64,000 nucleotides of DNA from the NCBI GenBank assembly GCA_016719535.1, contig JADJYX010000001.1:682001-746000 (forward strand). Reading direction: 5' to 3'. The notes under the pieces were generated by a model. That model saw nothing but the letters and a program-made list of their open reading frames with translations, made no database searches and had not been told where the DNA came from. The stretch is from Rubrivivax sp. (GTDB taxonomy: Bacteria > Pseudomonadota > Gammaproteobacteria > Burkholderiales > Burkholderiaceae_C). Both the position numbers and the translations under genes were made by a program. The stretch's first letter is position 1, and each line of letters opens with the position of its first letter. This document shows positions 26,999-35,990 of the stretch, piece by piece.

Positions 26999-27790
26999 AT
27001 GCCTTTGAAGCGGCCGATGGACGTCCCACGGATGACGCCGCTGCAACGCCCGCAGGCGCTGGCCGACCAGGTCTATCTGGCACTGCGCGAGCGCCTGCGC
27101 AGCGGCGCCATCGAATCCGGTGAAGTGCTGCAGGAAGTGCCGCTGGCGGCGCAGCTGGGCGTGTCGCGCACGCCGGTGCGCGAAGCGATGGCGCGGCTGG
27201 CCAGCGAAGGCCTGCTGGCGACCGATCGGCGCAGCTTCGCCGTGCCGGCGCTGACGCTGGCCGACGTCGACGACATCTACGAACTGCGCTTCCTGCTCGA
27301 GCCGGCGGCGATGCGGCGCATCGCTGCGCGCGCCGCCGACCCCGCCACGCTGGCACCGATCGAAGCCGCGCTGGCCGCTGCAGCGGCCGCCCACCGTGCC
27401 GGCGACGCGGCGGCGTTCCGCGAAGCCAATGTCGCCTACCGCCACGCCTGGCTGAGGCTGGTGCCGAATGCACGGCTGGTACGCATCATCGAGCTGTACG
27501 CCGACCACATGCAGCACATCCGCGCGCTGACGCTGGGCGCGCCGGGTGTGCGCACGATCGTGCTGCGCGGACTGCGCGGCATCACCGCCGCGCTGGCCGC
27601 CGGCGATGCCGATGCCGCCGAGCATGGCATGCGCGTGCACCTGCAGCAGGCCCGGCTGGCCTTCGTCGACGCGCTGGGCCTGGCCGAGCGCAGCCCGACC
27701 CGCGTCGAGGCCAAGGCCAAGGCCAAGGCCAAGGCCGACGGCAGCACGCGTGCCGCGGCGCCGCGCAAGCGGTCGGAGAAGCGTCCATGA
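26999..27790 (+). CDS. GntR-family transcriptional regulator, FCD domain
   Basis: 263 residues. Residues ~15-80 form a winged helix-turn-helix with the GntR signature QEVPLAAQLGVSRTPVREAMARLASEGLL. Residues ~85-225 are an FCD ligand-binding domain, with metal-ligand-like His residues in YRHAWLRL and GMRVHLQQARLAF. FCD regulators usually respond to organic acids or CoA-pathway intermediates and are released from DNA by ligand. It is the first gene before the large catabolic operon in the same direction, so it is the likely pathway regulator, sensing indoleacetate or an intermediate by inference. The C-terminus is an AKAKAKAKA tail from a hexanucleotide repeat. Confidence 0.9.
   Translation: MPLKRPMDVPRMTPLQRPQALADQVYLALRERLRSGAIESGEVLQEVPLAAQLGVSRTPVREAMARLASEGLLATDRRSFAVPALTLADVDDIYELRFLLEPAAMRRIAARAADPATLAPIEAALAAAAAAHRAGDAAAFREANVAYRHAWLRLVPNARLVRIIELYADHMQHIRALTLGAPGVRTIVLRGLRGITAALAAGDADAAEHGMRVHLQQARLAFVDALGLAERSPTRVEAKAKAKAKADGSTRAAAPRKRSEKRP
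27710..27736 (+). repeat. (GCCAAG)4 tandem hexanucleotide repeat
   Basis: Four perfect GCCAAG units plus GCC encode alternating Ala-Lys at the C-terminus of the GntR regulator. Being a multiple of three, copy-number change would alter tail length without a frameshift. Confidence 0.85.
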
Positions 27791-27851
27791 GCGCGGGCCC
27801 GGCCGCTCCGACGGGGGCTCACACCCCGGCGCGCAGCACGGAGGCGACGCC

Positions 27852-29057
27852 GTGAATCGGTATCCGGTCATCCCCTATGGCGCCTACTGGAGCACGCCGT
27901 TCGCGCGCTGGCAGGGTGCGCTGGCGCATCTGCACAGCGTCGAGTTCGCGGCCTTCGTCGCCCGGCGTGAACTGGCGCGGCGCGGCATCGAGCCGTCTGC
28001 GTTCGACCACGGCGTGCTCGGTACCTCGGTGCCGCAGCGGCACGCCTTCTACGGCGTGCCCTGGCTGATGGGCCTGGTCGGCGCGCCGGTGGTGGGCGGA
28101 CCGACGGTGATGCAGGCCTGCGCCACCGGCGTGCGCAGCCTGCTGGCCGCGGCGCAGGAGGTGCAGTCGGGCCTGGCGCAGGCGTCGCTCGTCGTCACCT
28201 GCGACCGCACCAGCAACGGCCCGCATCTGTACTACCCCAACCCGCGCGGCCCGGGCGGCACCGGCGTGTCCGAAGACTGGGTGATGGACAACTTCGGCTG
28301 CGACCCGCTGGGCGGCCATTCGATGCTGGCCACGGCCGAGAACGTGGCGCGCAAGCATGGCATCGGCAGCGCCGAGCAGCACGAGCTGGTGCTGCGGCGC
28401 GAAGCCCAGTACGCCGATGCGCTGGCCGACGACGCGGCGTTCCTGCGCCGCTTCATGACGCTGCCGTTCGAGGTGCCGGCCGCCGGGTTCCGGAAGACCG
28501 CCGCGGTGCTGCAGGCCGACGAAGGCGTGAGCCGTTCGACGGCCGACGGCCTGGCGGCGCTGCAGCCCGTGCTCGCCGGCGGCAGCGTCACCTACGGCGC
28601 ACAGACGCACCCGGCCGACGGCAACGCCGGCATCGTGGTGACGACGCCGGAACGTGCGCGCGAGCTGGCGCGCGACCCGGCCATCGGGGTGCGGCTGCTG
28701 GGCTTTGGCAGCGCGCGCGTCGAGCTCGCGCACATGCCCGAGGCCCCGGTGCCGGCGGCGCAGCGCGCGCTGGCGCAGGCCGGGCTGCCGATCGGCGAGA
28801 TGGCGATCGTCAAGACGCACAACCCGTTCGCCGTCAACGACCTGGTCTTCGCGCGCAGCACCGGCGTCGACGGGATGGCGATGAATCCCTACGGCTGTTC
28901 GCTGGTGTGGGGCCACCCGCAGGCGCCGATGGGCACGCGCGCCATCATCGAGCTGATCGAGGCGCTGGCGCTGCGCGGCGGCGGTCGCGGCCTGTTTACC
29001 GGCTGTGCGGCCGGCGACACCGCGATGGCGGTGGTGATCGAGGTCGGCCGTGCCTGA
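27852..29057 (+). CDS. Thiolase-like enzyme (proposed 2-aminobenzoylacetyl-CoA thiolase)
   Basis: 401 residues from GTG 27852 (VNRYPVIPYGAYWSTPF). The nucleophile Cys90 lies in MQACATGVRS, His355 in VWGHPQAPMGTR and a second Cys385 in FTGCAAGDT, so the thiolase triad is intact although the surrounding motifs differ from degradative thiolases. Thiolases cleave 3-oxoacyl-CoA with CoA. In the pathway inferred here it would release acetyl-CoA and 2-aminobenzoyl-CoA. Its place as first enzyme gene fits iaaA in the alphabetical iaa order, but I am not certain of that symbol. The 3' end overlaps the ligase gene by 8 bases. Confidence 0.82.
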   Translation: MNRYPVIPYGAYWSTPFARWQGALAHLHSVEFAAFVARRELARRGIEPSAFDHGVLGTSVPQRHAFYGVPWLMGLVGAPVVGGPTVMQACATGVRSLLAAAQEVQSGLAQASLVVTCDRTSNGPHLYYPNPRGPGGTGVSEDWVMDNFGCDPLGGHSMLATAENVARKHGIGSAEQHELVLRREAQYADALADDAAFLRRFMTLPFEVPAAGFRKTAAVLQADEGVSRSTADGLAALQPVLAGGSVTYGAQTHPADGNAGIVVTTPERARELARDPAIGVRLLGFGSARVELAHMPEAPVPAAQRALAQAGLPIGEMAIVKTHNPFAVNDLVFARSTGVDGMAMNPYGCSLVWGHPQAPMGTRAIIELIEALALRGGGRGLFTGCAAGDTAMAVVIEVGRA

Positions 29058-30615
29058 AGCCACATCGGCCATGGACGCCGCGCTGAGCCCCGACCAGTGG
29101 GTCCACGCTGCCGCGGCGCGCCACGGCGCCAAGCCGGCGCTGCACGCGGCCGACGGCAGCCTCGACTATGCCGCGCTGGCCCGCCGCATCGATGCGCTGG
29201 CCGGGTCGCTGGCGGCCGCTGGAGCCGGGCGCGGCAGCGTCGTCGCCTGGCTCGGCACCAACAGCGCCGCGATGGTCGCCACGCTGGCGGCGGCGACCCG
29301 CCTGGGCGCCGTCTTCATGCCGCTGAACTGGCGTCTGGCGCCACCCGAGCACCGCGCACAGCTGGCCGCCGTCGCGCCGCGCGTGCTGGTGGCCGACGCC
29401 GAGTTCGCCGACGCCTGCGCCAGCCAGCAGGTGGCACCTGCCGGCACGCTGTGCGTCGCGCGCGGCGCCGCGCCGCCGGCCGGCTGGATCGGCTGGGACG
29501 ACTTCGCCGCACGCCGCACAGCGCAGACGGCCGGCGAAAGCACCGATCCCGACGCGCCGGCGCTGCTGTGCTTCACCTCGGGCGCCACCGGTGCACCCAA
29601 GGGCGCGCTGCTGTCGGCGCGTGCGCTGGCCGCCAACGCCGACGCGGCGGTGGACATGCACGGACTGGTCGCCGACGACCGGGTGCTCACCGCGCTGCCG
29701 CTGTTCCATGTCGGGGGCCTGAATATCCAGACGCTGCCGGCGCTGCGCTGCGGCTGCAGCGTGTGGCTGCACGCCCGCTTCGACCCCGACACCACCTTCG
29801 ACACCATCGAGCGCGAGCGCATCACCGTCACCGTGCTGGTGCCGGCGCAGCTGGACGTGCTGCTGGCGCACCCGCGCTGGCCGACCGCCGACCTGGGCAG
29901 CCTGCGCCTGATCGCCACCGGCTCCACCGTCGTCGCGCGGCGCCTCATCGACGCGGTGCATGCGCGCGGCGTGCCGCTGATCCAGGTCTGGGGCGCCACC
30001 GAGACCGGTCCGGTGGTCTGCTGCCTGCACGCCGACGAGGCGCGCGCGCACGCCGGATCGGCCGGCCGGGCGGCGCGGGGCGCCGAATTGCGCATCGCCG
30101 ACGTCGACGGCAGCGCGCTGCCCTGCGGCAGCAGCGGCGAGGTGCTGGTGCGCGGCCCGCAGCTGATGAGCGGCTACTGGGGCGATGCCGGCGCCACCGA
30201 GCGCGCGCTCGCCGGCGGCTGGTTCCATTCGGGCGACGCCGGCCATCTCGACGCCGACGGCTACCTGTGGATCGACGGCCGGCTCAAGGACATGATCATC
30301 TGCGGCGGCGAGAACGTCAGTCCGGCCGAAGTCGAGGCCGTGCTGCTCGAATCGCCCGCGGTTGCCGAGGCCGCGGTGGTGGGCCGGCCCGATGCGCGCT
30401 GGGGCGAGGTCGTCGTCGCCTTCGTCGTGCCCGCGGCAGGCGCGCACATCGACAGCACGCGGCTGCTCGACGGTTTTGCAGGCCGGCTGGCGCGCTTCAA
30501 GCACCCGCGCGCCGTCTTCGTCGTCGACGCCCTGCCGCGCACGGCGCTGGGCAAGGTGCGCAAGGAAGCGTTGCGGCAGCAGGTGGCCGCGCAGCACCAG
30601 GGGCAGCCCGCATGA
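29050..30615 (+). CDS. iaaB: Acyl/aryl-CoA ligase (proposed indoleacetate-CoA ligase)
   Basis: 521 residues from GTG 29050, overlapping the thiolase stop. The AMP-binding P-loop is TSGATGAPKG (around residues 177-186), later motifs are WGATETGPVVC and GYLWIDGRLKDMIICGGENV, and the catalytic Lys502 sits in ALGKVRKEA. It forms an acyl-CoA from an acid, ATP and CoA. In Aromatoleum the ligase IaaB of the iaa operon acts on indoleacetate; assignment here is from position and gene context, not from substrate-pocket residues. A role with phenylacetate-like or fatty acids cannot be excluded. Confidence 0.72.
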   Translation: MPEATSAMDAALSPDQWVHAAAARHGAKPALHAADGSLDYAALARRIDALAGSLAAAGAGRGSVVAWLGTNSAAMVATLAAATRLGAVFMPLNWRLAPPEHRAQLAAVAPRVLVADAEFADACASQQVAPAGTLCVARGAAPPAGWIGWDDFAARRTAQTAGESTDPDAPALLCFTSGATGAPKGALLSARALAANADAAVDMHGLVADDRVLTALPLFHVGGLNIQTLPALRCGCSVWLHARFDPDTTFDTIERERITVTVLVPAQLDVLLAHPRWPTADLGSLRLIATGSTVVARRLIDAVHARGVPLIQVWGATETGPVVCCLHADEARAHAGSAGRAARGAELRIADVDGSALPCGSSGEVLVRGPQLMSGYWGDAGATERALAGGWFHSGDAGHLDADGYLWIDGRLKDMIICGGENVSPAEVEAVLLESPAVAEAAVVGRPDARWGEVVVAFVVPAAGAHIDSTRLLDGFAGRLARFKHPRAVFVVDALPRTALGKVRKEALRQQVAAQHQGQPA

Positions 30616-32738
30616 AGACCGGAAAACTCGGCATCGACGTCGGCGGCACGTTTACCGACTTCGTCCTCGCGCGTGCCGGCGAGCCGCCGCACATCCACAA
30701 GACGCTGTCGACGCCGGCAGACCCGTCGATCGCGGTCATCGACGGCCTGACGCAGATCGCCGCCGCGCTCGAGCCGCCGCTGGCGCTGCGCGACTTCCTG
30801 GCCACCATCGACACCATCGTGCACGGCACCACGGTGGCCACGAATGCGACGCTCACGTCCACCGGCGCCAGCTGCGCGCTGCTGACGACGGCGGGCCTGC
30901 GCGACGCGCTGGAGATGCGGCGCGGCATCCGCGAGGAGCAGTACAACAACCGCTATACCAACGTCAAGCCGCTGGTGCCGCGTGCGCGGCGGCTGGGCAT
31001 CGGTGGTCGCATCGACCGCGACGGCCACGAGATCGAGCCGCTGGACCTGGCCGCGGTGCGTGCGGCCATCGACGACTGGCGCGCGCAGGGCGTGCAGGCG
31101 GTGGCGGTCTGCTTCATGAACTCGTTTGCCGACCCGCGGCACGAACAGGCCGCCGCGGCACTGGTGCGCGAGCAGTGGCCGCAGGTCTATCTGTCGGTGT
31201 CGACCGAGGTGCTGCCGTCGATCCGCTTCTACGACCGCGTCAGCACGACGGCGCTCAACGCCTATGTCGGCCCCAAGCTCGGCCGTTACCTCGACCGGCT
31301 GGTCGCGCGGCTGGACGACGCGGCCTTCGGCGGCCTGCTGCTGATCATGCAGTCCAACGGCGGCGTCATCACGCCGCAGGCCGCGCGCGACAAGGCGGCG
31401 CTGACGCTGCTGTCGGGCCCCGCCGGCGGCCCCGGCGCCGGCCTGTTCTGCGCCCAGGCGCTGGGGGCCGACCGCTGCATCACCACCGACATGGGCGGCA
31501 CCAGCTTCGAGGCGTCGATCGCCGTCGGCGCGCCGCTGCTGAAGAACGACGGCGAGATCGCGCGCCACCGCATCGCGCTGCCGATGCTCGACATCCACAC
31601 CATCGGCGCCGGCGGCGGCTCGATCGGCTGGCTCGACGAAGGCGGCCTGCTGCGCATGGGCCCGCACAGCGCCGGCGCCGACCCCGGCCCGGCGTGTTAC
31701 GGCCGCGGCGGCCGGCTGCCGACCACCACCGACGCCAATGTCGTGCTCGGCTACCTCGACCCGCGGTATTTCGCCGGCGGGCGCATGCAGCTCGACAGCG
31801 GCGCCGCGCGGCGCGCCATCGACGAGCACATCGCGCGCCCGATGGGGCTGAGCATCGAGCAGGCCGCCGCCGGCATGTACCGCGTGGCCTGCAACAACAT
31901 GGCGCAGGGCGTGCGCGAGGTGACGATCAAGCGCGGCTTCGACCCGCGCGAGTTTCCGCTCATCCCCGGCGGCGGCGCGGGGCCGATCCACGGCTGCCTG
32001 ATCTGCACCGAGCTGCAGGTGCCGCTGCAGATCGTGCCGCGCGAGGCGTCGGTGCTGTGCGCCTTCGGCATGCTGATGGGCGAGCTCAAGCACGACTTCG
32101 TGCGCACCTTCGTCGCCCGGCTCGAGCAGGTCGACTGGCAGCGGCTGGCGGCGCTGGTCGGCGGCATGCGCGACGAAGGCGCGGCGCTGCTGGCCGACGA
32201 ACGCGTCAGCCGGGCCGCGCAGCGTTTCGAGCTGCGCCTGGACTGCCGCTACCTCAAGCAATACCACGAGGTGTCGGTGCCGGTGCCGCTGGCGGCGATC
32301 GACGGCCGCGACGCCGCGCTCGTCGCGCGCGCCTTCCACGACGAGCACCAGCGCCTGTTCGGCTATACGCTGGAGGCCGAAGGCAGCCCGGTCGAGATCA
32401 TCAACGTGCGGCTGCAGGCGATCGGCGCCACCGAGCGCCCGGCGCTGCGGCGCGCCACGCACGGCCCCGCCGACGCCAGCGCCGCGCTGAAGGGCCGGCG
32501 CAGCGTCTACGTTCCCGAACGCGACGCCTTCGCCGCGGTGCCGGTCTACGACGGCCACCGCATGCGCTGCGGCCACCGCATCGCGGGGCCGGCACTGATC
32601 GAGCAGCAGACGACGGCGATCTTCGTCAGCGACTCGTTCGACTGCACCGTCGACGCGCTGGGCTCGTTCGTGCTGTACGCCAAGGGGCGCGACGACCTGC
32701 TCGCCCGCGCGCAGGTCCAGGAGGAGGCACTGGCATGA
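30612..32738 (+). CDS. iaaC: Hydantoinase A/oxoprolinase-like subunit (proposed ATP-dependent oxindole-ring-opening enzyme)
   Basis: 708 residues. The N-terminal ATPase motif GIDVGGTFTD (7-16) and the second phosphate motif TTDMGGTSFEAS are those of the HyuA/acetone-carboxylase beta family, and HTIGAGGGSIGW and GADPGPACYGRGG are conserved family blocks. These enzymes use ATP to activate amide or carbonyl groups. With the B subunit encoded next, it would hydrolyse the lactam of 2-oxoindole-3-acetate to (2-aminophenyl)succinate (IaaCE in Aromatoleum). The start ATGA-overlaps the ligase. The alternative, a true hydantoinase or 5-oxoprolinase, is less likely in this neighbourhood. Confidence 0.8.
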   Translation: MKTGKLGIDVGGTFTDFVLARAGEPPHIHKTLSTPADPSIAVIDGLTQIAAALEPPLALRDFLATIDTIVHGTTVATNATLTSTGASCALLTTAGLRDALEMRRGIREEQYNNRYTNVKPLVPRARRLGIGGRIDRDGHEIEPLDLAAVRAAIDDWRAQGVQAVAVCFMNSFADPRHEQAAAALVREQWPQVYLSVSTEVLPSIRFYDRVSTTALNAYVGPKLGRYLDRLVARLDDAAFGGLLLIMQSNGGVITPQAARDKAALTLLSGPAGGPGAGLFCAQALGADRCITTDMGGTSFEASIAVGAPLLKNDGEIARHRIALPMLDIHTIGAGGGSIGWLDEGGLLRMGPHSAGADPGPACYGRGGRLPTTTDANVVLGYLDPRYFAGGRMQLDSGAARRAIDEHIARPMGLSIEQAAAGMYRVACNNMAQGVREVTIKRGFDPREFPLIPGGGAGPIHGCLICTELQVPLQIVPREASVLCAFGMLMGELKHDFVRTFVARLEQVDWQRLAALVGGMRDEGAALLADERVSRAAQRFELRLDCRYLKQYHEVSVPVPLAAIDGRDAALVARAFHDEHQRLFGYTLEAEGSPVEIINVRLQAIGATERPALRRATHGPADASAALKGRRSVYVPERDAFAAVPVYDGHRMRCGHRIAGPALIEQQTTAIFVSDSFDCTVDALGSFVLYAKGRDDLLARAQVQEEALA

Positions 32739-34468
32739 ACGATGTCGCCAAGACGGTCGACAAGGTGGCGATCGACCCCATCCTGCTGTCGGTGTACGCG
32801 CGCACCTTCAAGGCGATCACCGACGAGATGAGCATCTCGATGGAGCGCACCACGCGCAGCCCGATCCTGTGCGAGGCCAAGGACTACGTCACCGGCCTGT
32901 ACGACGCCGAAGGCCGCATGCTCGAGCAGACCGAGAACCTGCCGATCCTGGCGTTCTCGCTGGCGCCGGTGTGCAAGCACATCCGCAAGACCTTCGACGG
33001 CGAGATCTTCCCCGGCGACGTCTTCTTCCACAACGACGTCTTCTCGCTCGGCAACCAGAACAACGACGTCGCGGTCTTCAAGCCGGTGTTCCATGGCGAA
33101 CAGCTGGTCGCGTGGACGGCGGTCAAGGGCCACCAGGCCGACATCGGCGGCAACGTTCGCGGCGGCTACAACCCGAATGCGGTCGAGGTCTGGCAGGAGG
33201 CGCTGCGCATCCCGGCGGTCAAGGTGGTCGAGCGCGGCAAGCTGCGGCGCGATGTCTGGAACCTGATCTTCGCCAACATCCGCCTGGACATCGTCCAGCA
33301 CGACATGAAGGCCGAGATGGGCGCCTGCGCCGTCGGCGAAAGGCGACTGCTCGAACTGATCGACAAATACGGGACGGCCAGCCTGGAGGCCCACAAGCGG
33401 GCGCTGTTCGACGCCACGCGCCGCATGATGGAAGCCGAGCTCGCCAAGATCCCGAATGGCCGCTACGCCGGCGAAGGCTACGTCTACTACGACGGCCGCA
33501 ACGTCGGCAGCAAGTACACGATCCGCGTCGACATCGAGGTCAGGGACAAGTCGATCCGCTTCGACTATTCGCGCACCGACGCGCAGACCAACGGCTTCGT
33601 CAACGGCACCTTCACGTCGAGCGCGTCGGCGACGATCCTGACGCTGCTGCAGATGGTCAACCCCGACATCCCGCACAACGAGGGCATGGTCGAGCCGATC
33701 GAGATCGTGATCCCCGAAGGCACCCTCCTCAACGCCGCCTACCCCAAGGCGACGACCTTCGGCAACCACCTGTGCCCGCCGAACGCCGACGCGATCCAGC
33801 GCGCGCTCAGCCCGGTGATGCCCGACCGCGTGACCGCCGGCTGGAACAACCTGCTGTGCTCGCTGACCACCGGCACCGACCCGAAGAAGGACGAGACCTA
33901 TGTCGACATCGGCTTCATGGGCCTGAAGGGCGGATCGGGTGCGCTGCGCGGCTGCGACGGCTACGACCACATCGGCATGATCGACGCCAGCGGCGGCGTG
34001 CTCGACCAGGACTACGAGATGTTCGAGCAGCAGACGCCGCACCGGCTGATCAAGCACGAGCTGCTCACCGATTCGGCGGGCGCGGGCCAGTGGCGCGGCG
34101 GCCTCGGCGTGGAGACGGTATTCGAGATCGGCGCCGACGACACGCAGCTCGTGACCTTCGGCGACGGCGACTTCGAAGGCGCCTTCGGCCTCGCCGGCGG
34201 CCACGGCGCGGGGCTGAACTTCATCCGACTGACCTACCCCGACGGCAGCACCGTGGTGCCGAAGAACAAGGACCTGATCACCGGCGTGCCGCGCGGCACC
34301 GTCTACCACCAGGTGGCCAACGGCGGCGGCGGCTGGGGCGACCCGAAGCTGCGCGACCGCCGGCTGCTGCGCGACGAGGTGGTCAACGGCGTCGTCTCGC
34401 GCGCATCGGCGCTGCGCGACTACGGCATGTCCGAGGCCGAGCTCGAACCAGAGCCCGGTGCGCGATGA
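32735..34468 (+). CDS. iaaE: Hydantoinase B-like subunit (partner of the preceding gene)
   Basis: 577 residues, the common HyuB length. Diagnostic segments are ITDEMSISMERTTRSPILCEAKDY in two parts near the N-terminus, GDVFFHNDVF with a metal-binding His-Asn-Asp, VKGHQADIGG and, near the C-terminus, GGGGWGDPKLRD. It is the second half of an ATP-dependent ring-opening enzyme with the HyuA-like subunit. ATG 32735 overlaps the previous stop (ATGA), fixing 1:1 coupling. Function in oxindole opening is inferred from the operon. Confidence 0.8.
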   Translation: MNDVAKTVDKVAIDPILLSVYARTFKAITDEMSISMERTTRSPILCEAKDYVTGLYDAEGRMLEQTENLPILAFSLAPVCKHIRKTFDGEIFPGDVFFHNDVFSLGNQNNDVAVFKPVFHGEQLVAWTAVKGHQADIGGNVRGGYNPNAVEVWQEALRIPAVKVVERGKLRRDVWNLIFANIRLDIVQHDMKAEMGACAVGERRLLELIDKYGTASLEAHKRALFDATRRMMEAELAKIPNGRYAGEGYVYYDGRNVGSKYTIRVDIEVRDKSIRFDYSRTDAQTNGFVNGTFTSSASATILTLLQMVNPDIPHNEGMVEPIEIVIPEGTLLNAAYPKATTFGNHLCPPNADAIQRALSPVMPDRVTAGWNNLLCSLTTGTDPKKDETYVDIGFMGLKGGSGALRGCDGYDHIGMIDASGGVLDQDYEMFEQQTPHRLIKHELLTDSAGAGQWRGGLGVETVFEIGADDTQLVTFGDGDFEGAFGLAGGHGAGLNFIRLTYPDGSTVVPKNKDLITGVPRGTVYHQVANGGGGWGDPKLRDRRLLRDEVVNGVVSRASALRDYGMSEAELEPEPGAR

Positions 34469-35598
34469 ACTTCGACCTCACCGAAGACCAGCGCGCGATC
34501 CGCGACACCTTCGCGCGCTTCGTCGACCAGCGCGTCGTGCCGCAGGCGGCGGCGCTGGACGAGGCGAAGGCCTTCCCGCGCGCGCTGTTTGCCGAACTGG
34601 GCGCGCTCGGCCTCTTCGGGCTGCGCTACCCCGAGACGGTGGGCGGCAGCGGCCTGCAGTTGCCCGAATTCGCGCTCGCCCTCGAAGAGGTCGCCCGCGG
34701 CTCGATGTCGCTGGCCGGCGCCGCGGCGATGCAGTCCCTGATGGGCACCAAGTTCCTGCAGCTGCTGGGCAATGCCGACATCGTCGAGCGGCTGCTCGTG
34801 CCCGCGCTCAGGGGCGACAGCATCGGCGCCGTCTGCATGACCGAGCCGAACGCCGGCTCGGACCTCGACGGCATCGCGACCAGCGCGCGCAAGGTCGACG
34901 GCGGCTACGTCCTGGACGGCCAGAAGACCTGGGTCACCTCGGCGCCGGTGGCCGACTTCTTCACCGTCTTCGCCCGGGCCGGGGCCGCGAAGAAGCTGAC
35001 GATCTTCCTCGTCGAGCGCCACTTCGCGGGCCTGGTCGTCGGCCGCGAGATCCACAAGATGGGCGTGTGGGCGCTGCCGACCTCGCAGCTCAGCCTCGAC
35101 GCCTGTTTCGTGCCGGACTCGCACCGCCTGTCGAAGGAAGAGGGCGACGGCGAGCAGCACCTGCGCAAGCTGCTGGCCGAGATCCGCATCATCACCGGCG
35201 CGATGGCGCTCGGCGTTGCGCGTGCGGCGCTCGACGCGGCGCTGCAGTATGCGGGCCAGCGCGCGCAGTTCGGCAAGCCGATCAACCGCTTCCAGGCGAT
35301 CCAGCTCAAGCTCGCCGAGATGGCGACCGCGCTGGAGTCGGCCGTGCACCTGGTGCGCTACGCCGCCTGGCTGCACGCCGCGGGCCAGCCGCACCACAAG
35401 GCGGCGGCGATGGCCAAGCTGCACGCCACCGAGACGGCGGCCAGCGTGTGCGACCAGGCCGCGCGCGTCTTCGCCAGCTATGGCTATGCGATGGACTACC
35501 CGGTGCAGCGCTACCTGCGCGACGTGCGCTTCACGCTGATCGGCGGCGGCACCAGCGAGATCCTCAAACTCATCATTGCCAAGGAGCTGGCCTCGTGA
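34465..35598 (+). CDS. iaaF: Acyl-CoA dehydrogenase lacking the usual Glu base (proposed decarboxylating benzylmalonyl-CoA-type dehydrogenase)
   Basis: 377 residues, normal ACAD size. FAD/substrate motifs are present: VCMTEPNAGSDLDG and DGQKTWVTSA, and QRAQFGKPINRFQAIQ in the C-terminal helical domain. In most ACADs the catalytic Glu lies in YEGTxEI near the C-terminus. Here that site reads IGGGTSEI, so Gly361 replaces Glu. The alternative isovaleryl-type Glu in helix G is also not exactly matched (Glu239 is one residue off). This fits IaaF of Aromatoleum, in which loss of the 2-carboxylate replaces proton abstraction. The reaction proposed is (2-aminobenzyl)malonyl-CoA to 2-aminocinnamoyl-CoA plus CO2. 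ATGA and GTGA junctions flank the gene. Confidence 0.78.
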   Translation: MNFDLTEDQRAIRDTFARFVDQRVVPQAAALDEAKAFPRALFAELGALGLFGLRYPETVGGSGLQLPEFALALEEVARGSMSLAGAAAMQSLMGTKFLQLLGNADIVERLLVPALRGDSIGAVCMTEPNAGSDLDGIATSARKVDGGYVLDGQKTWVTSAPVADFFTVFARAGAAKKLTIFLVERHFAGLVVGREIHKMGVWALPTSQLSLDACFVPDSHRLSKEEGDGEQHLRKLLAEIRIITGAMALGVARAALDAALQYAGQRAQFGKPINRFQAIQLKLAEMATALESAVHLVRYAAWLHAAGQPHHKAAAMAKLHATETAASVCDQAARVFASYGYAMDYPVQRYLRDVRFTLIGGGTSEILKLIIAKELAS

Positions 35599-35990
35599 GA
35601 GCAAGACGAATCAAGGTCGTCGTCGCCAAGCCCGGGCTCGATGGCCACGACCAGGGCGCCAAGGTCGTCGTGCGGGCCATGCTGGAAGCCGGCTTCGAGG
35701 TTCGCTACACCGGGTTGCGCCAGACGCCCGAGCAGGTGCGCGACGCCGCGCTCGAATTCGGCGCCGACGTGATCGCGCTGTCGAGCATGGCCGGCGCACA
35801 CCTGTCGTTCGGCCAGCGCCTGAAGCCGCTGCTCGAAGACGCCGGGCTGGACGACAAGCTCTGGATCTTCGGCGGCAATATCCCCGCCGCCGACCACGAC
35901 GCCTTGCGTGCGCTGGGCTTCGAGGGCGTCTTCGCCACCGGCTCCAGGCTCGACGCGATCACCGACTTCATCGAGGCCAACGTGCCATGA
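35595..35990 (+). CDS. B12-binding small subunit of acyl-CoA mutase
   Basis: 131 residues from GTG 35595 (GTGA overlap with the dehydrogenase gene). The cobalamin motif DxHxxG is Asp16-Gly-His18-Asp-Gln-Gly21, followed by the SxL-like ALSSMAGAHL and the GG motif WIFGGNIP. His18 would replace the dimethylbenzimidazole ligand of coenzyme B12. It completes the catalytic subunit encoded next. In the iaa operon this pair (IaaGH) rearranges (2-aminophenyl)succinyl-CoA to (2-aminobenzyl)malonyl-CoA. Which of G or H names the small subunit is not certain to me. Confidence 0.9.
   Translation: MRARRIKVVVAKPGLDGHDQGAKVVVRAMLEAGFEVRYTGLRQTPEQVRDAALEFGADVIALSSMAGAHLSFGQRLKPLLEDAGLDDKLWIFGGNIPAADHDALRALGFEGVFATGSRLDAITDFIEANVP

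Noticed and set aside
27787..27855. 22-codon frame between gntR and the thiolase gene, ATGA-coupled to gntR
   Set aside because: It could be a leader, but there is no regulatory peptide pattern or attenuator hairpin; treated as chance.
26489..27871. Minus-strand frame covering the gap upstream of the GntR gene, considered as a divergent gene
   Set aside because: Its translation is Arg/Gln/Gly-rich, spans the antisense of two real genes and shows no start signal or domain.
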